Shown here: positions 1 to 6,744 of the stretch, in pieces | Numbering within the stretch: the first letter of the stretch is position 1 | Layout of the letters: each line of letters opens with the position of its first letter | Assembly (NCBI GenBank): GCA_963828285.1 | Contig: CAWHEB010000005.1 | Span: forward strand, 186,001-250,000 | Direction of reading: 5' to 3' | Source of the DNA: DAIOEK01 sp963828285 | Lineage (GTDB): Bacteria > Chloroflexota > Anaerolineae > Anaerolineales > Anaerolineaceae | Length of the DNA stretch: 64,000 bases | Notes under the pieces: model-generated | Databases searched by the model: none | What the model was told of the DNA's origin: nothing | What the model saw: the letters and a program-made list of their open reading frames with translations, nothing else | Position numbers and translations under genes: made by a program

Positions 1-1
1 T

Positions 2-1264
2 GCATCAGATATTCCAGCAATCCTGGAACATACCCGCCGCATGGTTTTTCTCGAGAATCGTCAGATGGCTATTGTGTCCAAGTCCGGATTAACCTTGAAA
101 ACCCTTGAAGGGGCGGAGATCTCATACCAAACCCATTCGATCAGTTGGGATCCGGTAGCTGCTGAAAAAGGGGAATACCGCCACTTCATGCAAAAAGAAA
201 TTCATGAACAGGTCCGGGCATTAACCGATACATTGGCTGGCAGAGTGGATTTTGAACACGGACATATTGAACTGCCCGAACTAAATCTAACTCCCCAGCT
301 TGCAAAACGAATTAAGAAAATTGTCATCACCGCCTGCGGAACGGCATCCCATGCCGGTATGGTCGGAAAAACGATGATAGAGCATATCGCCCGCGTTCCG
401 GTTGAGATGCAGATAGCTTCCGAATTCCGCTATTCTGACCCGATCATTGATAAGGATACCGTGGTCCTGGCGATCAGCCAATCCGGTGAGACAGCCGACA
501 CACTGGCAGCAATGGAAGAAGGTCGTAAAAAAGGGGCAACCATCTGGTCAATCGTGAATGCGATCGGATCGCAAGCGATGCGCGTAGCCAATGGATACAT
601 CGGCATGCAATCCGGTCCGGAGATTGGGGTTGCCTCGACTAAAGCTTTCACTGCCCCCATGGTCGACCTGTATATGCTTGCAGTGTTGTTGGCAGACATG
701 CGCGGTACGCTGACCGCCGAATTGAAGCAAAAATTGGTGGATGACCTGCGGTTGATCCCCGAGAAGGCTGGTATTTGTCTCGAAAGGGAAGATGCAATTC
801 TACCGATTGCGTCAATGATGAAAGATGCCCGTAGTGTTTTTTACCTGGGACGCGGCATCAATATGCCTATTGCTTTCGAAGGTGCATTGAAGTTGAAAGA
901 AATTTCCTATATCCACGCCGAAGGGTATGCCGCCGGCGAGATGAAACATGGTCCCATCGCATTAATCGACCGTGAAATGCCGGTCGTAGCCATCGCTCCA
1001 CAGGATCCCTGGCATGATAAGATGGTCAGCCAGATCCAGCAGGTGAAATCACGCGGTGGCAGGATCGTTGTTGTGGCAACAGATGGGGATGAAAGAACTG
1101 CTTCTGAAGCGGAGCATGTAATGTTTATCCCTGAGATCCCCTGGTTATTGAGCCCGGTTATCACCGTGCTGCCTTTGCAAATGCTGGCGTATCATATCGC
1201 CACCCTGCGCGGGTTGGATGTCGATCAACCCAGGAACCTGGCGAAAAGCGTAACAGTGGAATAA
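2..1264 (+). CDS. glmS: Glutamine--fructose-6-phosphate aminotransferase, C-terminal part (truncated by window edge)
   Basis: The reading frame is open from base 2, so the gene begins before the window; about 420 residues are present of a usual ~610, and the N-terminal glutaminase domain is missing. What remains is the linker and both SIS sugar-isomerase domains: GTASHAG and SQSGETADT in the first, GRGINMPIAFEGALKLKEIS in the second, and the characteristic C-terminus ending NLAKSVTVE. The enzyme makes glucosamine-6-phosphate from fructose-6-phosphate and glutamine, the first step of amino-sugar and peptidoglycan precursor synthesis in the cytoplasm. Any glmS ribozyme or leader would be outside the window. 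Identification is secure. Confidence 0.96.
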   Translation, partial: ASDIPAILEHTRRMVFLENRQMAIVSKSGLTLKTLEGAEISYQTHSISWDPVAAEKGEYRHFMQKEIHEQVRALTDTLAGRVDFEHGHIELPELNLTPQLAKRIKKIVITACGTASHAGMVGKTMIEHIARVPVEMQIASEFRYSDPIIDKDTVVLAISQSGETADTLAAMEEGRKKGATIWSIVNAIGSQAMRVANGYIGMQSGPEIGVASTKAFTAPMVDLYMLAVLLADMRGTLTAELKQKLVDDLRLIPEKAGICLEREDAILPIASMMKDARSVFYLGRGINMPIAFEGALKLKEISYIHAEGYAAGEMKHGPIALIDREMPVVAIAPQDPWHDKMVSQIQQVKSRGGRIVVVATDGDERTASEAEHVMFIPEIPWLLSPVITVLPLQMLAYHIATLRGLDVDQPRNLAKSVTVE

Positions 1265-1269
1265 TAGGA

Positions 1270-1872
1270 TCAGACCATAACACTAAACTGACAGGGTAAT
1301 TCGATCCTGTCATAACGGGTGTGAATTAATTTGACCGGACAGCCAAGCGTGTATTCGAGGGCTTTCCGGTCAAATTCGCATAATTCAGGGTGATTCGCAA
1401 TTAGATTGATATATGGACATTGATGAAATAAAACTATAGGTGCTTGGGGTCGTGCCTCCCAGACTGCATCATATCCCTTTTGCTGGAAAGCCAGAATGGT
1501 CTTCATGATCCGCTGAGTTTTGGTGAAGTAGTTGTGTTGTTCCTGTAAAAATACAGTTTTGATCAACTCTTCCAGTTTAGCATCATCATTTTCATTAATT
1601 AGCTTCGCTAACAATTTTAGCAGAACTAGAAATAACGGGTTTTCAGAAAATGGTGCAGAAGAGCTGGTTGACATATACCTTGCGGATGGCCTGCCGCGTT
1701 CTTTGGAGGATGTTTTATCCACTTCAAAGATCAATCCCAACCGGGCTAATTTTGTGATATGGTAGCGAACATCAGCCTGGGATAATTTCATGGAGGCAGC
1801 GATATCTCTCGAAGGAACCGGTCCATCTTTCCGAATCAGATCGAGGATCATATCTGCTGTTGTCTTCTCCAT
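1270..1872 (-). CDS. SufR-like winged-helix regulator with a four-cysteine C-terminus
   Basis: 200 residues. Residues 1-75 form a winged helix-turn-helix of the ArsR/DeoR-like class (DIAASMKLSQADVRYHITKL). The C-terminal ~60 residues hold four cysteines spaced C-x12-C-x12-C-x15-C (HQCPY, PELCEF, LGCPV, LPCQF). This closely resembles the Fe-S ligand pattern of SufR, a repressor of Fe-S assembly genes. It is transcribed divergently from the nuoB operon, and a perfect 13-bp inverted repeat lies between the two genes. Inference: an iron-sulfur-sensing or redox-sensing repressor of the adjacent nuo-like operon and of itself. No suf genes are nearby, so the suf role itself is not claimed. Confidence 0.75.
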   Translation of the reverse strand: MEKTTADMILDLIRKDGPVPSRDIAASMKLSQADVRYHITKLARLGLIFEVDKTSSKERGRPSARYMSTSSSAPFSENPLFLVLLKLLAKLINENDDAKLEELIKTVFLQEQHNYFTKTQRIMKTILAFQQKGYDAVWEARPQAPIVLFHQCPYINLIANHPELCEFDRKALEYTLGCPVKLIHTRYDRIELPCQFSVMV

Positions 1873-1883
1873 ATGGATATTGT

Positions 1884-1923
1884 AGCATTAATTACGCAAA
1901 ATATATTTATCGTAATTAATGCT
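1884..1923. promoter_or_regulatory. Perfect 13-bp inverted repeat, candidate operator
   Basis: AGCATTAATTACG (1884-1896) and its exact reverse complement CGTAATTAATGCT (1911-1923) are separated by 14 A/T-rich bases. The right arm abuts a -35 hexamer for the nuoB operon, and the left arm lies 12 bases from the start codon of the divergent SufR-like gene. A bound dimer could block both promoters. Confidence 0.65.
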
Positions 1924-1950
1924 TGACAGCCCCTGATCTATGGATACAAT
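1923..1950 (+). promoter_or_regulatory. Sigma-70 type promoter of the nuoB operon
   Basis: TTGACA (1923-1928), 16-bp spacer, TACAAT (1945-1950). The transcript would begin near 1957, downstream of the first possible start codons of nuoB (1940 and 1949). This supports initiation at 1997, which has its own Shine-Dalgarno sequence. Confidence 0.65.
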
Positions 1951-1996
1951 GAGTACTGGTAAGGAAAATCTGTTCGACCAATCCCCGGAGTATCCT

Positions 1997-2677
1997 ATGA
2001 CTGAATCACTCAATCTACCTGGTGTGGAAATTCCACCCGAGATTCAAGGACATGTTGCGATCACATCCATTGACCGCATTTATAACTGGAGCCGGCGCAA
2101 TTCTCTCTGGCCTGTTATGTTTGGGTTAGCCTGCTGTGCGATCGAAATGATCTGCACCGCGGCCAGCCGCTATGATTTTTCCAGGTTCGGTATGGAAGTC
2201 ATGCGCCCCAGTCCCCGTCAAGCGGACTTCATGCTGATTTCCGGAACTGTTACCAAGAAAATGGTACCCAATATTGTTCGTCTTTATAACCAAATGGCAG
2301 AACCCCGCTATGTGGTTGCCATGGGAGCCTGTGCTTCCGGTGGAGGTCCATTCAAAGAGGGATACACAGTTGTCCCGGGAGTGGACAAATTCCTGCCGGT
2401 GGATGTTTATATCCCCGGCTGCCCACCAACCCCACAAGCGCTGTTGAATGGTTTGATCAAACTACAGGAAAAGATCGATGGTCAGACATTGAAGAATGCC
2501 GAATGGTATCAAAAAGGTGACAGTGTCCCGATCCCTCTGCCCATTCTGGGACCTGATTTATTTGATCCTCGGCAGATCGATCAGATCAAACAGGAACAAG
2601 TGGAGCGCGCAGCAGCAGTTCTTTCAGAATCAAACAAAACGGATGAATCCTCATCCGAGAAACCGGCGGAGGGCTAG
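1997..2677 (+). CDS. nuoB: NADH-quinone oxidoreductase subunit B
   Basis: NuoB carries the N2 [4Fe-4S] cluster at the junction with the membrane arm of complex I or related hydrogenases. The four ligand cysteines are visible: the adjacent pair in GLACCAIEM, one in MGACASGGG and one in IPGCPPTP. The frame is open from 1940, but a promoter overlaps the first two start codons. ATG 1997 has GGAG (1987-1990) six bases upstream, giving 226 residues starting MTESLNLPG. The C-terminal ~50 residues after the conserved core are polar and low-complexity. It is followed by nuoCD at 2678 with no spacing. Family assignment is very secure; whether the partner complex is true complex I or another membrane-bound enzyme is open. 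Confidence 0.93.
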   Translation: MTESLNLPGVEIPPEIQGHVAITSIDRIYNWSRRNSLWPVMFGLACCAIEMICTAASRYDFSRFGMEVMRPSPRQADFMLISGTVTKKMVPNIVRLYNQMAEPRYVVAMGACASGGGPFKEGYTVVPGVDKFLPVDVYIPGCPPTPQALLNGLIKLQEKIDGQTLKNAEWYQKGDSVPIPLPILGPDLFDPRQIDQIKQEQVERAAAVLSESNKTDESSSEKPAEG

Positions 2678-4417
2678 ATGACCGAACAGAGCATAGCCAT
2701 CCAAACCATTAATTTGGAAGAAATTTTCCCCGGCAAGGCATCCGCGGATACACGCCCCGGTTACGAAGGTTACATAATTGCCAAAGAAGATATCATCCAA
2801 ATCCTCGAAACTCTAAAAACTGAACACGGTTACGATCTCTTCAGCTCAGTGACCGCCGTTGACCTGTTTCCCGATGACAGGCTGGAGGTCGTGTATCACC
2901 TCCGCAAGATCACCGGCGGAAGTCCGCTGTGTTTAAAAGTGGTGTTGTCGAGAAATGAACCAGTAATTGATTCCGCATATTTTGTATATCCAGGGGCAGA
3001 GCTGCAGGAGCGGGAAATATGGGATCTGATGGGAATAAGATTTACCAATCATCCCGACCTTCGGCGGATACTCACCTGGGAGGGTTTCAACGGGCATCCG
3101 CTTCGAAAGGATTGGAAAGAACCGTTTTACGAAGAAGAATCAAAACCGTTGAAATCCCGCTGGCCTGAAGGCCATGCCGCTCATATCGAAGATTCCAACC
3201 GTTACGGGAGCAATGTGGCATACCCGACTGGTTTTGAGCCGGATGCCTGGGAACCGGATAATGACCGGGCATTGTATGCCTCCCTGCAAAAGAATTTGGA
3301 TGATGACTTTGAACGGCTCAAAACCGACCTGATCACCGTTAATATCGGCCCGCAGCATCCATCCACGCATGGTGTGTTCCGCATGGTCGCTGTTTTGGAT
3401 GGCGAGACGATCGTCGATTTGAAGCCAGTTATGGGATATTTGCACCGTAACCATGAAAAGATAGGCGAACGTAATACCTTTGGCCAGAATATGCCCTACA
3501 CCGATCGTTTGGATTATATCTGCTCGATGAGCAGCAACTTTGGATACGCTCTGGCAGTTGAAAAGTTGATGGGGATCACACCACCCGAACGGGCTGAGTA
3601 TATTCGGGTCATCATGGCTGAATTGACCCGTATCAACAACCATCTGGTTGCGGTGGGCTTCCTCTTGAATGACCTGGGTGCGTTCTTCACCCCGGTTTTG
3701 TATGCGTTCGTTGAACGTGAATTGATCCTGGATATTTTTGAAGAAGTATCTGGTTCGCGTATGATGTGCAACTACTTCCGCTTTGGTGGTGTCGTCCGCG
3801 ATATCCAGCCCGAGACCATGAAAAAGATTCGCGATTTTATTGCCCGCATCCCGGGTAAGATCGACGAACTGGAGAAGTACCTGACCGACAATGAGATCGT
3901 CCGCATGCGGAGCGAAGGGATCGGCATTCTGCCCCCGGATGTAGCCATTGCAAACAGTGCTACGGGTCCTCTGCTTCGTGCTTCCGGTATTCCATACGAT
4001 CTGCGAAGGGCCGATCCGTACAGCATCTACGACCGTTTCGATTTTGATGTCTGTGTTCGATATCACGGCGATATCTTTGACCGGTATATCATCCGTATCG
4101 ATGAGATCCGGCAAAGTATCCGCATACTCGAACAAGCATTACGGGACATACCCGAAGGACCCATCCTGGCTGGAAAACCGAGCTATCAAGCCAGGGTCCC
4201 GGCAGGAGAATCTTATGGAAGGGTGGAAAGCCCGAAAGGCGAGTTGGGATTTTATGTAGTATCCAATGGGAAACCCAATCCGGTACGCTACCATGTCCGC
4301 CCGCCGACATTCATTAACCTCACCTCGTTGAGGGGAATGTGCGTTGGAAACAAGATCGCGGATGTGGTTTGTATTCTCGGATCGATTGATATTGTTCTCG
4401 GTGAAGTAGACCGGTAA
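2678..4417 (+). CDS. nuoCD: NADH-quinone oxidoreductase, fused subunits C and D
   Basis: 579 residues. Residues ~1-170 match NuoC (the 30-kDa subunit, with AYFVYPGAELQEREIWDLMG and HPLRKDW). After a linker of ~35 residues, ~205-579 match NuoD (49-kDa subunit: NIGPQHPSTHG, GYLHRNHEKIGE, PYTDRLDY), ending in the family signature GSIDIVLGEVDR. NuoD helps form the quinone site next to cluster N2. The start ATG directly follows the nuoB stop codon, implying translational coupling. C-D fusions are known in several bacterial groups. No frame disruption is seen. The gene order B-CD-I, without A, H, J-N next to it, is unusual. Confidence 0.95.
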   Translation: MTEQSIAIQTINLEEIFPGKASADTRPGYEGYIIAKEDIIQILETLKTEHGYDLFSSVTAVDLFPDDRLEVVYHLRKITGGSPLCLKVVLSRNEPVIDSAYFVYPGAELQEREIWDLMGIRFTNHPDLRRILTWEGFNGHPLRKDWKEPFYEEESKPLKSRWPEGHAAHIEDSNRYGSNVAYPTGFEPDAWEPDNDRALYASLQKNLDDDFERLKTDLITVNIGPQHPSTHGVFRMVAVLDGETIVDLKPVMGYLHRNHEKIGERNTFGQNMPYTDRLDYICSMSSNFGYALAVEKLMGITPPERAEYIRVIMAELTRINNHLVAVGFLLNDLGAFFTPVLYAFVERELILDIFEEVSGSRMMCNYFRFGGVVRDIQPETMKKIRDFIARIPGKIDELEKYLTDNEIVRMRSEGIGILPPDVAIANSATGPLLRASGIPYDLRRADPYSIYDRFDFDVCVRYHGDIFDRYIIRIDEIRQSIRILEQALRDIPEGPILAGKPSYQARVPAGESYGRVESPKGELGFYVVSNGKPNPVRYHVRPPTFINLTSLRGMCVGNKIADVVCILGSIDIVLGEVDR

Positions 4418-4431
4418 AGAAGAGGCAGATT

Positions 4432-5040
4432 ATGTATGGATTAGGCATATTAAAAGGACTAACTGTAACGATCAAGCACTTCTTTGAGACCTATGCGGAT
4501 GATATTCGCTGGAAAGGGAAACGTTACTTCACCAAGGAAGGGATAGCCCACCGAAGCAGTGCCAATATGACCGGGGTGTTCAGTATCCAGTATCCCGAAG
4601 AAAAGCTGCCGGTTCCTGAAGAATTCCGGTTCAATCCGTTCCTGGTCTATGATTTATTGGAAGATGGCACCAAAAAGCTGCGCTGTACAGCCTGTGGAAT
4701 CTGCGCGAAGGTGTGTCCGCCGCAGTGCATTTGGATCACCCGCGGGGTGGATGCGGCTACCGGTAAACCTGTCCCATCACCGACCGAGTTTTATATCGAT
4801 GTTGATATCTGCATGAACTGCGGATCGTGCGCCGAGTATTGTCCGTTCGATGCGATCAAAATGGACCACGATTATGAAATAGCGTCGTACGACCGCCAAA
4901 AAACAAATATTTTCGATATGGATAGGCTGGCAAAACCAGCTTCCTATTATGCGGCTATACGGCCTTTCAATAATCGCCTGGAAGAGGAAGCTAAAGCTGC
5001 GAAAGCAGCAGCAAAAGCGGCAACCGCCGCAGCTAGTTAA
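4432..5040 (+). CDS. nuoI: NADH-quinone oxidoreductase subunit I-like, two [4Fe-4S] clusters
   Basis: 202 residues. The N-terminus (GLGILKGLTVTIKHFF) is the amphipathic NuoI helix. Two ferredoxin motifs follow: CTACGICAKVCPPQC (around residues 81-95) and CMNCGSCAEYCPFDA (around 126-140), each C-x2-C-x2-C-x3-C. The last ~25 residues are an Ala/Lys-rich tail, unusual for NuoI. It would carry clusters N6a and N6b, passing electrons to NuoB. It starts 14 bases after nuoCD. A hydrogenase or other ferredoxin-linked subunit is possible, since NuoI and Ech or Hyc ferredoxins overlap in sequence, but the N-terminal helix favours NuoI. Confidence 0.88.
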   Translation: MYGLGILKGLTVTIKHFFETYADDIRWKGKRYFTKEGIAHRSSANMTGVFSIQYPEEKLPVPEEFRFNPFLVYDLLEDGTKKLRCTACGICAKVCPPQCIWITRGVDAATGKPVPSPTEFYIDVDICMNCGSCAEYCPFDAIKMDHDYEIASYDRQKTNIFDMDRLAKPASYYAAIRPFNNRLEEEAKAAKAAAKAATAAAS

Positions 5041-5047
5041 GGAAATT

Positions 5048-5368
5048 ATGTATAACGAAGATACCGAAATTCTCTTCCCATCCAGGGTCATCCCCTTACT
5101 GAAGGGACTGCATGGTCAGGAGTTCGACAAACTGATCGATGAGGTGGATGCCAAAGGACAGGACACGATCGAACATATCGGATTCGTCTATATGATGGTG
5201 AAAGTTGGCGGCTGCGCGACCTGTAACGCGGATTCTTTCCGGGCGTTGAAGGGTTGCACCCAGTGCGCAAAACAAACCATCAAGCGCTATCGTGGGAATG
5301 ATACTGAATTACTGCGCTCCTATGCAGAAGCGATCAATGAGGTGGAAGCTTACTTATCAGTGGGCTAG
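5048..5368 (+). CDS. Small conserved protein with paired CxxC motifs, nuo operon
   Basis: 106 residues from ATG 5048, which is preceded by AAGGAAATT just after the nuoI stop; the frame is open further upstream inside nuoI, but that would overlap it extensively. The protein is soluble and mostly helical, with four cysteines in two pairs, GCATCNADSF and GCTQCAKQT, 12 residues apart. This suits a zinc or Fe-S site. It is the last gene of the nuoB-nuoCD-nuoI operon, directly before the terminator, so a role in assembly or electron transfer of that complex is plausible. The family is not recognised with confidence; function unknown. Confidence 0.75.
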   Translation: MYNEDTEILFPSRVIPLLKGLHGQEFDKLIDEVDAKGQDTIEHIGFVYMMVKVGGCATCNADSFRALKGCTQCAKQTIKRYRGNDTELLRSYAEAINEVEAYLSVG

Positions 5369-5393
5369 TTCATCTTATAAGTCTAAATTCGTA

Positions 5394-5430
5394 GGCTGGG
5401 TAACCCGATTCGTGGTTACCCAGCCTTTTT
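5394..5430 (+). terminator. Rho-independent terminator of the nuo operon
   Basis: Perfect 12-bp stem GGCTGGGTAACC (5394-5405) / GGTTACCCAGCC (5414-5425), an 8-base loop, then TTTTT. It lies 25 bases after the last gene of the operon. Confidence 0.93.
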
Positions 5431-5618
5431 GGATTCTTCGATTTTGGAGAATCAGAGTGTTGGTTGGATTGACCAGAATTTGCGAAATCCAACTCAGCTT
5501 ACAATAGCATTTTCCAATAACAAAGCATTATTGGTCAAAATAATCTCAATATAATTATTAATCTATATCGATTTTTAAATCACTTGGATTTATGTTTTTC
5601 TACCTGGATTATGTACAT

Positions 5619-5726
5619 GCCCACCCCAACCCCTCCCGCAGAATCAAACTCTATTTGCCAGAGACTTTTTGCGGGAGGGGCTTTAAGAGCTAGGGAAGGA
5701 AGAACCTTCGGTTCTTCCATCCCTAG
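5619..5726 (-). repeat. Palindromic intergenic repeat, copy 1 (inverted)
   Basis: This copy begins with CCACCCCAACCCCTCCCGC (5621-5639), has GCGGGAGGGGCTTTAA at 5671-5686, and ends in a 17-bp hairpin with one mismatch and a TTC loop (5690-5726). Read on the minus strand it aligns with copies 2 and 3 (5898-6021 and 6137-6259), module for module. It holds no convincing gene. Confidence 0.75.
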
Positions 5727-5897
5727 AAAACCAGTTTCTACCAAACCAGAAAATCTGTTTCCTTCTAACACCTCAATTTGTCTCATCGCGCCTGGAAGGT
5801 TTTGCGAGGATGGCGGAGCCTGACGTGGCAATCCCCAAGCAGATCTGGAACACGAATAGATTAGGTTAGTATTCATGAAAGACACTCTCGGATTTTA

Positions 5898-6021
5898 GAG
5901 AGTCAGGGGGTTGGGGATGAGGGAACCAAAGGTTCCCTCATCCCCGCAGAATTAAAGCCCCTCCCGCAAAGTAATCACCATTTAAAAGGATTCATTTTTG
6001 TGGGAGGGGTTGGGGTGGGTC
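5898..6021 (+). repeat. Palindromic intergenic repeat, copy 2
   Basis: GAGAGTCAGG start, then a perfect 15-bp hairpin GGGGATGAGGGAACC / GGTTCCCTCATCCCC with loop AAA (5913-5945), then CCCCTCCCGC (5958-5967) pairing with GTGGGAGGGG further on, ending GGTTGGGGTGGG. It is a direct repeat of copy 3 and an inverted repeat of copy 1. Confidence 0.8.
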
Positions 6022-6136
6022 AAGTCATATCCACCGAGTTTCATGGAGCAAGATGTATCCATCAATATTCATGTATTTTATTTCTATTCACAAATTTTTT
6101 GGTGAATATGGGCATTTCGAGGTTCTTTCTTTTCTT

Positions 6137-6259
6137 GAGAGTCAGGAGGTTGAGGATGAGGGAACTTTAAGTTTCCTCATCCTCGCAAAAATGTGCCCCT
6201 CCCGCAACGAAATCACCGTTCTAAAAGACTTATTCTGCGGGAGGGGTTGGGGAGGGGCA
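6137..6259 (+). repeat. Palindromic intergenic repeat, copy 3
   Basis: GAGAGTCAGG start, a hairpin with arms GAGGATGAGGGAACTT (6152-6167) and AAGTTTCCTCATCCTC (6169-6184), then GCCCCTCCCGC and GCGGGAGGGG as a second stem, ending in GGTTGGGGAGGGGC. The stem sequence differs from copy 2, but the pairing is kept, including one G-T wobble. Confidence 0.8.
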
Positions 6260-6405
6260 ACTTCACAAACCGGATTGTCCGTAAAGTTCCATATTTCTCT
6301 GATCAATATAGACTAAGGTGTTAGGGTAGATAAATCAACAAACTAGGTATTCCCAATCCCTAAACCCACTTCACCATTCATCATCCTGTTTCCGATCAAT
6401 AAAAC

Positions 6406-6423
6406 ACTGTCACATGTGACAGT
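6406..6423. promoter_or_regulatory. Perfect 18-bp palindrome, candidate operator
   Basis: ACTGTCACATGTGACAGT reads identically on both strands. Its last base is the first base of a -35 hexamer (TTGACT, 6423-6428), the classic position of a repressor or activator site. The cognate regulator is unknown. Confidence 0.6.
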
Positions 6424-6451
6424 TGACTCCGCAGCCCGCTCTTATTATACT
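6423..6451 (+). promoter_or_regulatory. Strong sigma-70 type promoter
   Basis: TTGACT (6423-6428), exactly 17 bp, TATACT (6446-6451). Transcription would start near 6458. No gene starts within 280 bases downstream except mrp at 6745. Confidence 0.65.
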
Positions 6452-6457
6452 AATATA

Positions 6458-6619
6458 GAACACGCATTCTAATAATGATGATCTCTCTCAAAATTCTCAA
6501 ATTCACCAGCCCGAGGAAACAACCTACCGAAATAAAACGCATATTTGAAACAAATAACTAATGATCATCATTTTTGCAATCACCAGGATCACCTACCCTC
6601 CCGGAATTGGCCGGGTTTT
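6458..6619 (+). ncRNA. Candidate small RNA or mrp leader with intrinsic terminator
   Basis: This is the predicted transcript from the promoter at 6423-6451 to a terminator-like hairpin CCCGG-aattgg-CCGGG followed by TTTT (6600-6619), about 160 nt. It contains one tiny open frame (ATG 6475, 28 codons) with no Shine-Dalgarno sequence. It could be an independent regulatory RNA or a long mrp leader with an attenuator. It does not match an RNA family I recognise. Support rests only on promoter-terminator architecture. Confidence 0.4.
6600..6619 (+). terminator. Terminator-like hairpin upstream of mrp
   Basis: CCCGG (6600-6604) pairs with CCGGG (6611-6615) around AATTGG, followed by TTTT. The stem is short, but its position between a strong promoter and mrp makes attenuation possible. 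Confidence 0.45.
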
Positions 6620-6744
6620 CTAAAATCTCCTCTATCTTTATAAAAAGCTCTGCTGTTGTAAAGATGAAATTGCTAAATATTCTCCCTGTTCATGATAGAA
6701 TTGGACAATCTTGGTAGGATTATTTTTCTAAACATTGAGGACAC

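Noticed and set aside
1940..1996. The upstream ATG codons at 1940 and 1949 as the start of nuoB
   Set aside because: They overlap the -10 of the promoter and lack a Shine-Dalgarno; ATG 1997 has one.
3140..4135. A 331-codon open frame opposite nuoCD
   Set aside because: It is the antisense shadow of a strongly conserved gene, has no homology I recognise, and no start signals.
5619..6021. A composite mobile element bounded by inverted copies 1 and 2
   Set aside because: The copies are inverted and about 400 bases apart, but no transposase or target duplication is seen, and copy 3 suggests a dispersed repeat instead.
5619..6259. Repeats in the gap as a CRISPR array
   Set aside because: Only three copies, not regularly spaced, one inverted, no unique spacers of constant length and no cas genes.
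5584..6316. Open frames of 79-101 codons within the 5431-6744 gap
   Set aside because: They cover the palindromic repeats on either strand, have no Shine-Dalgarno sequence and encode repeat-derived sequence with no recognisable protein.
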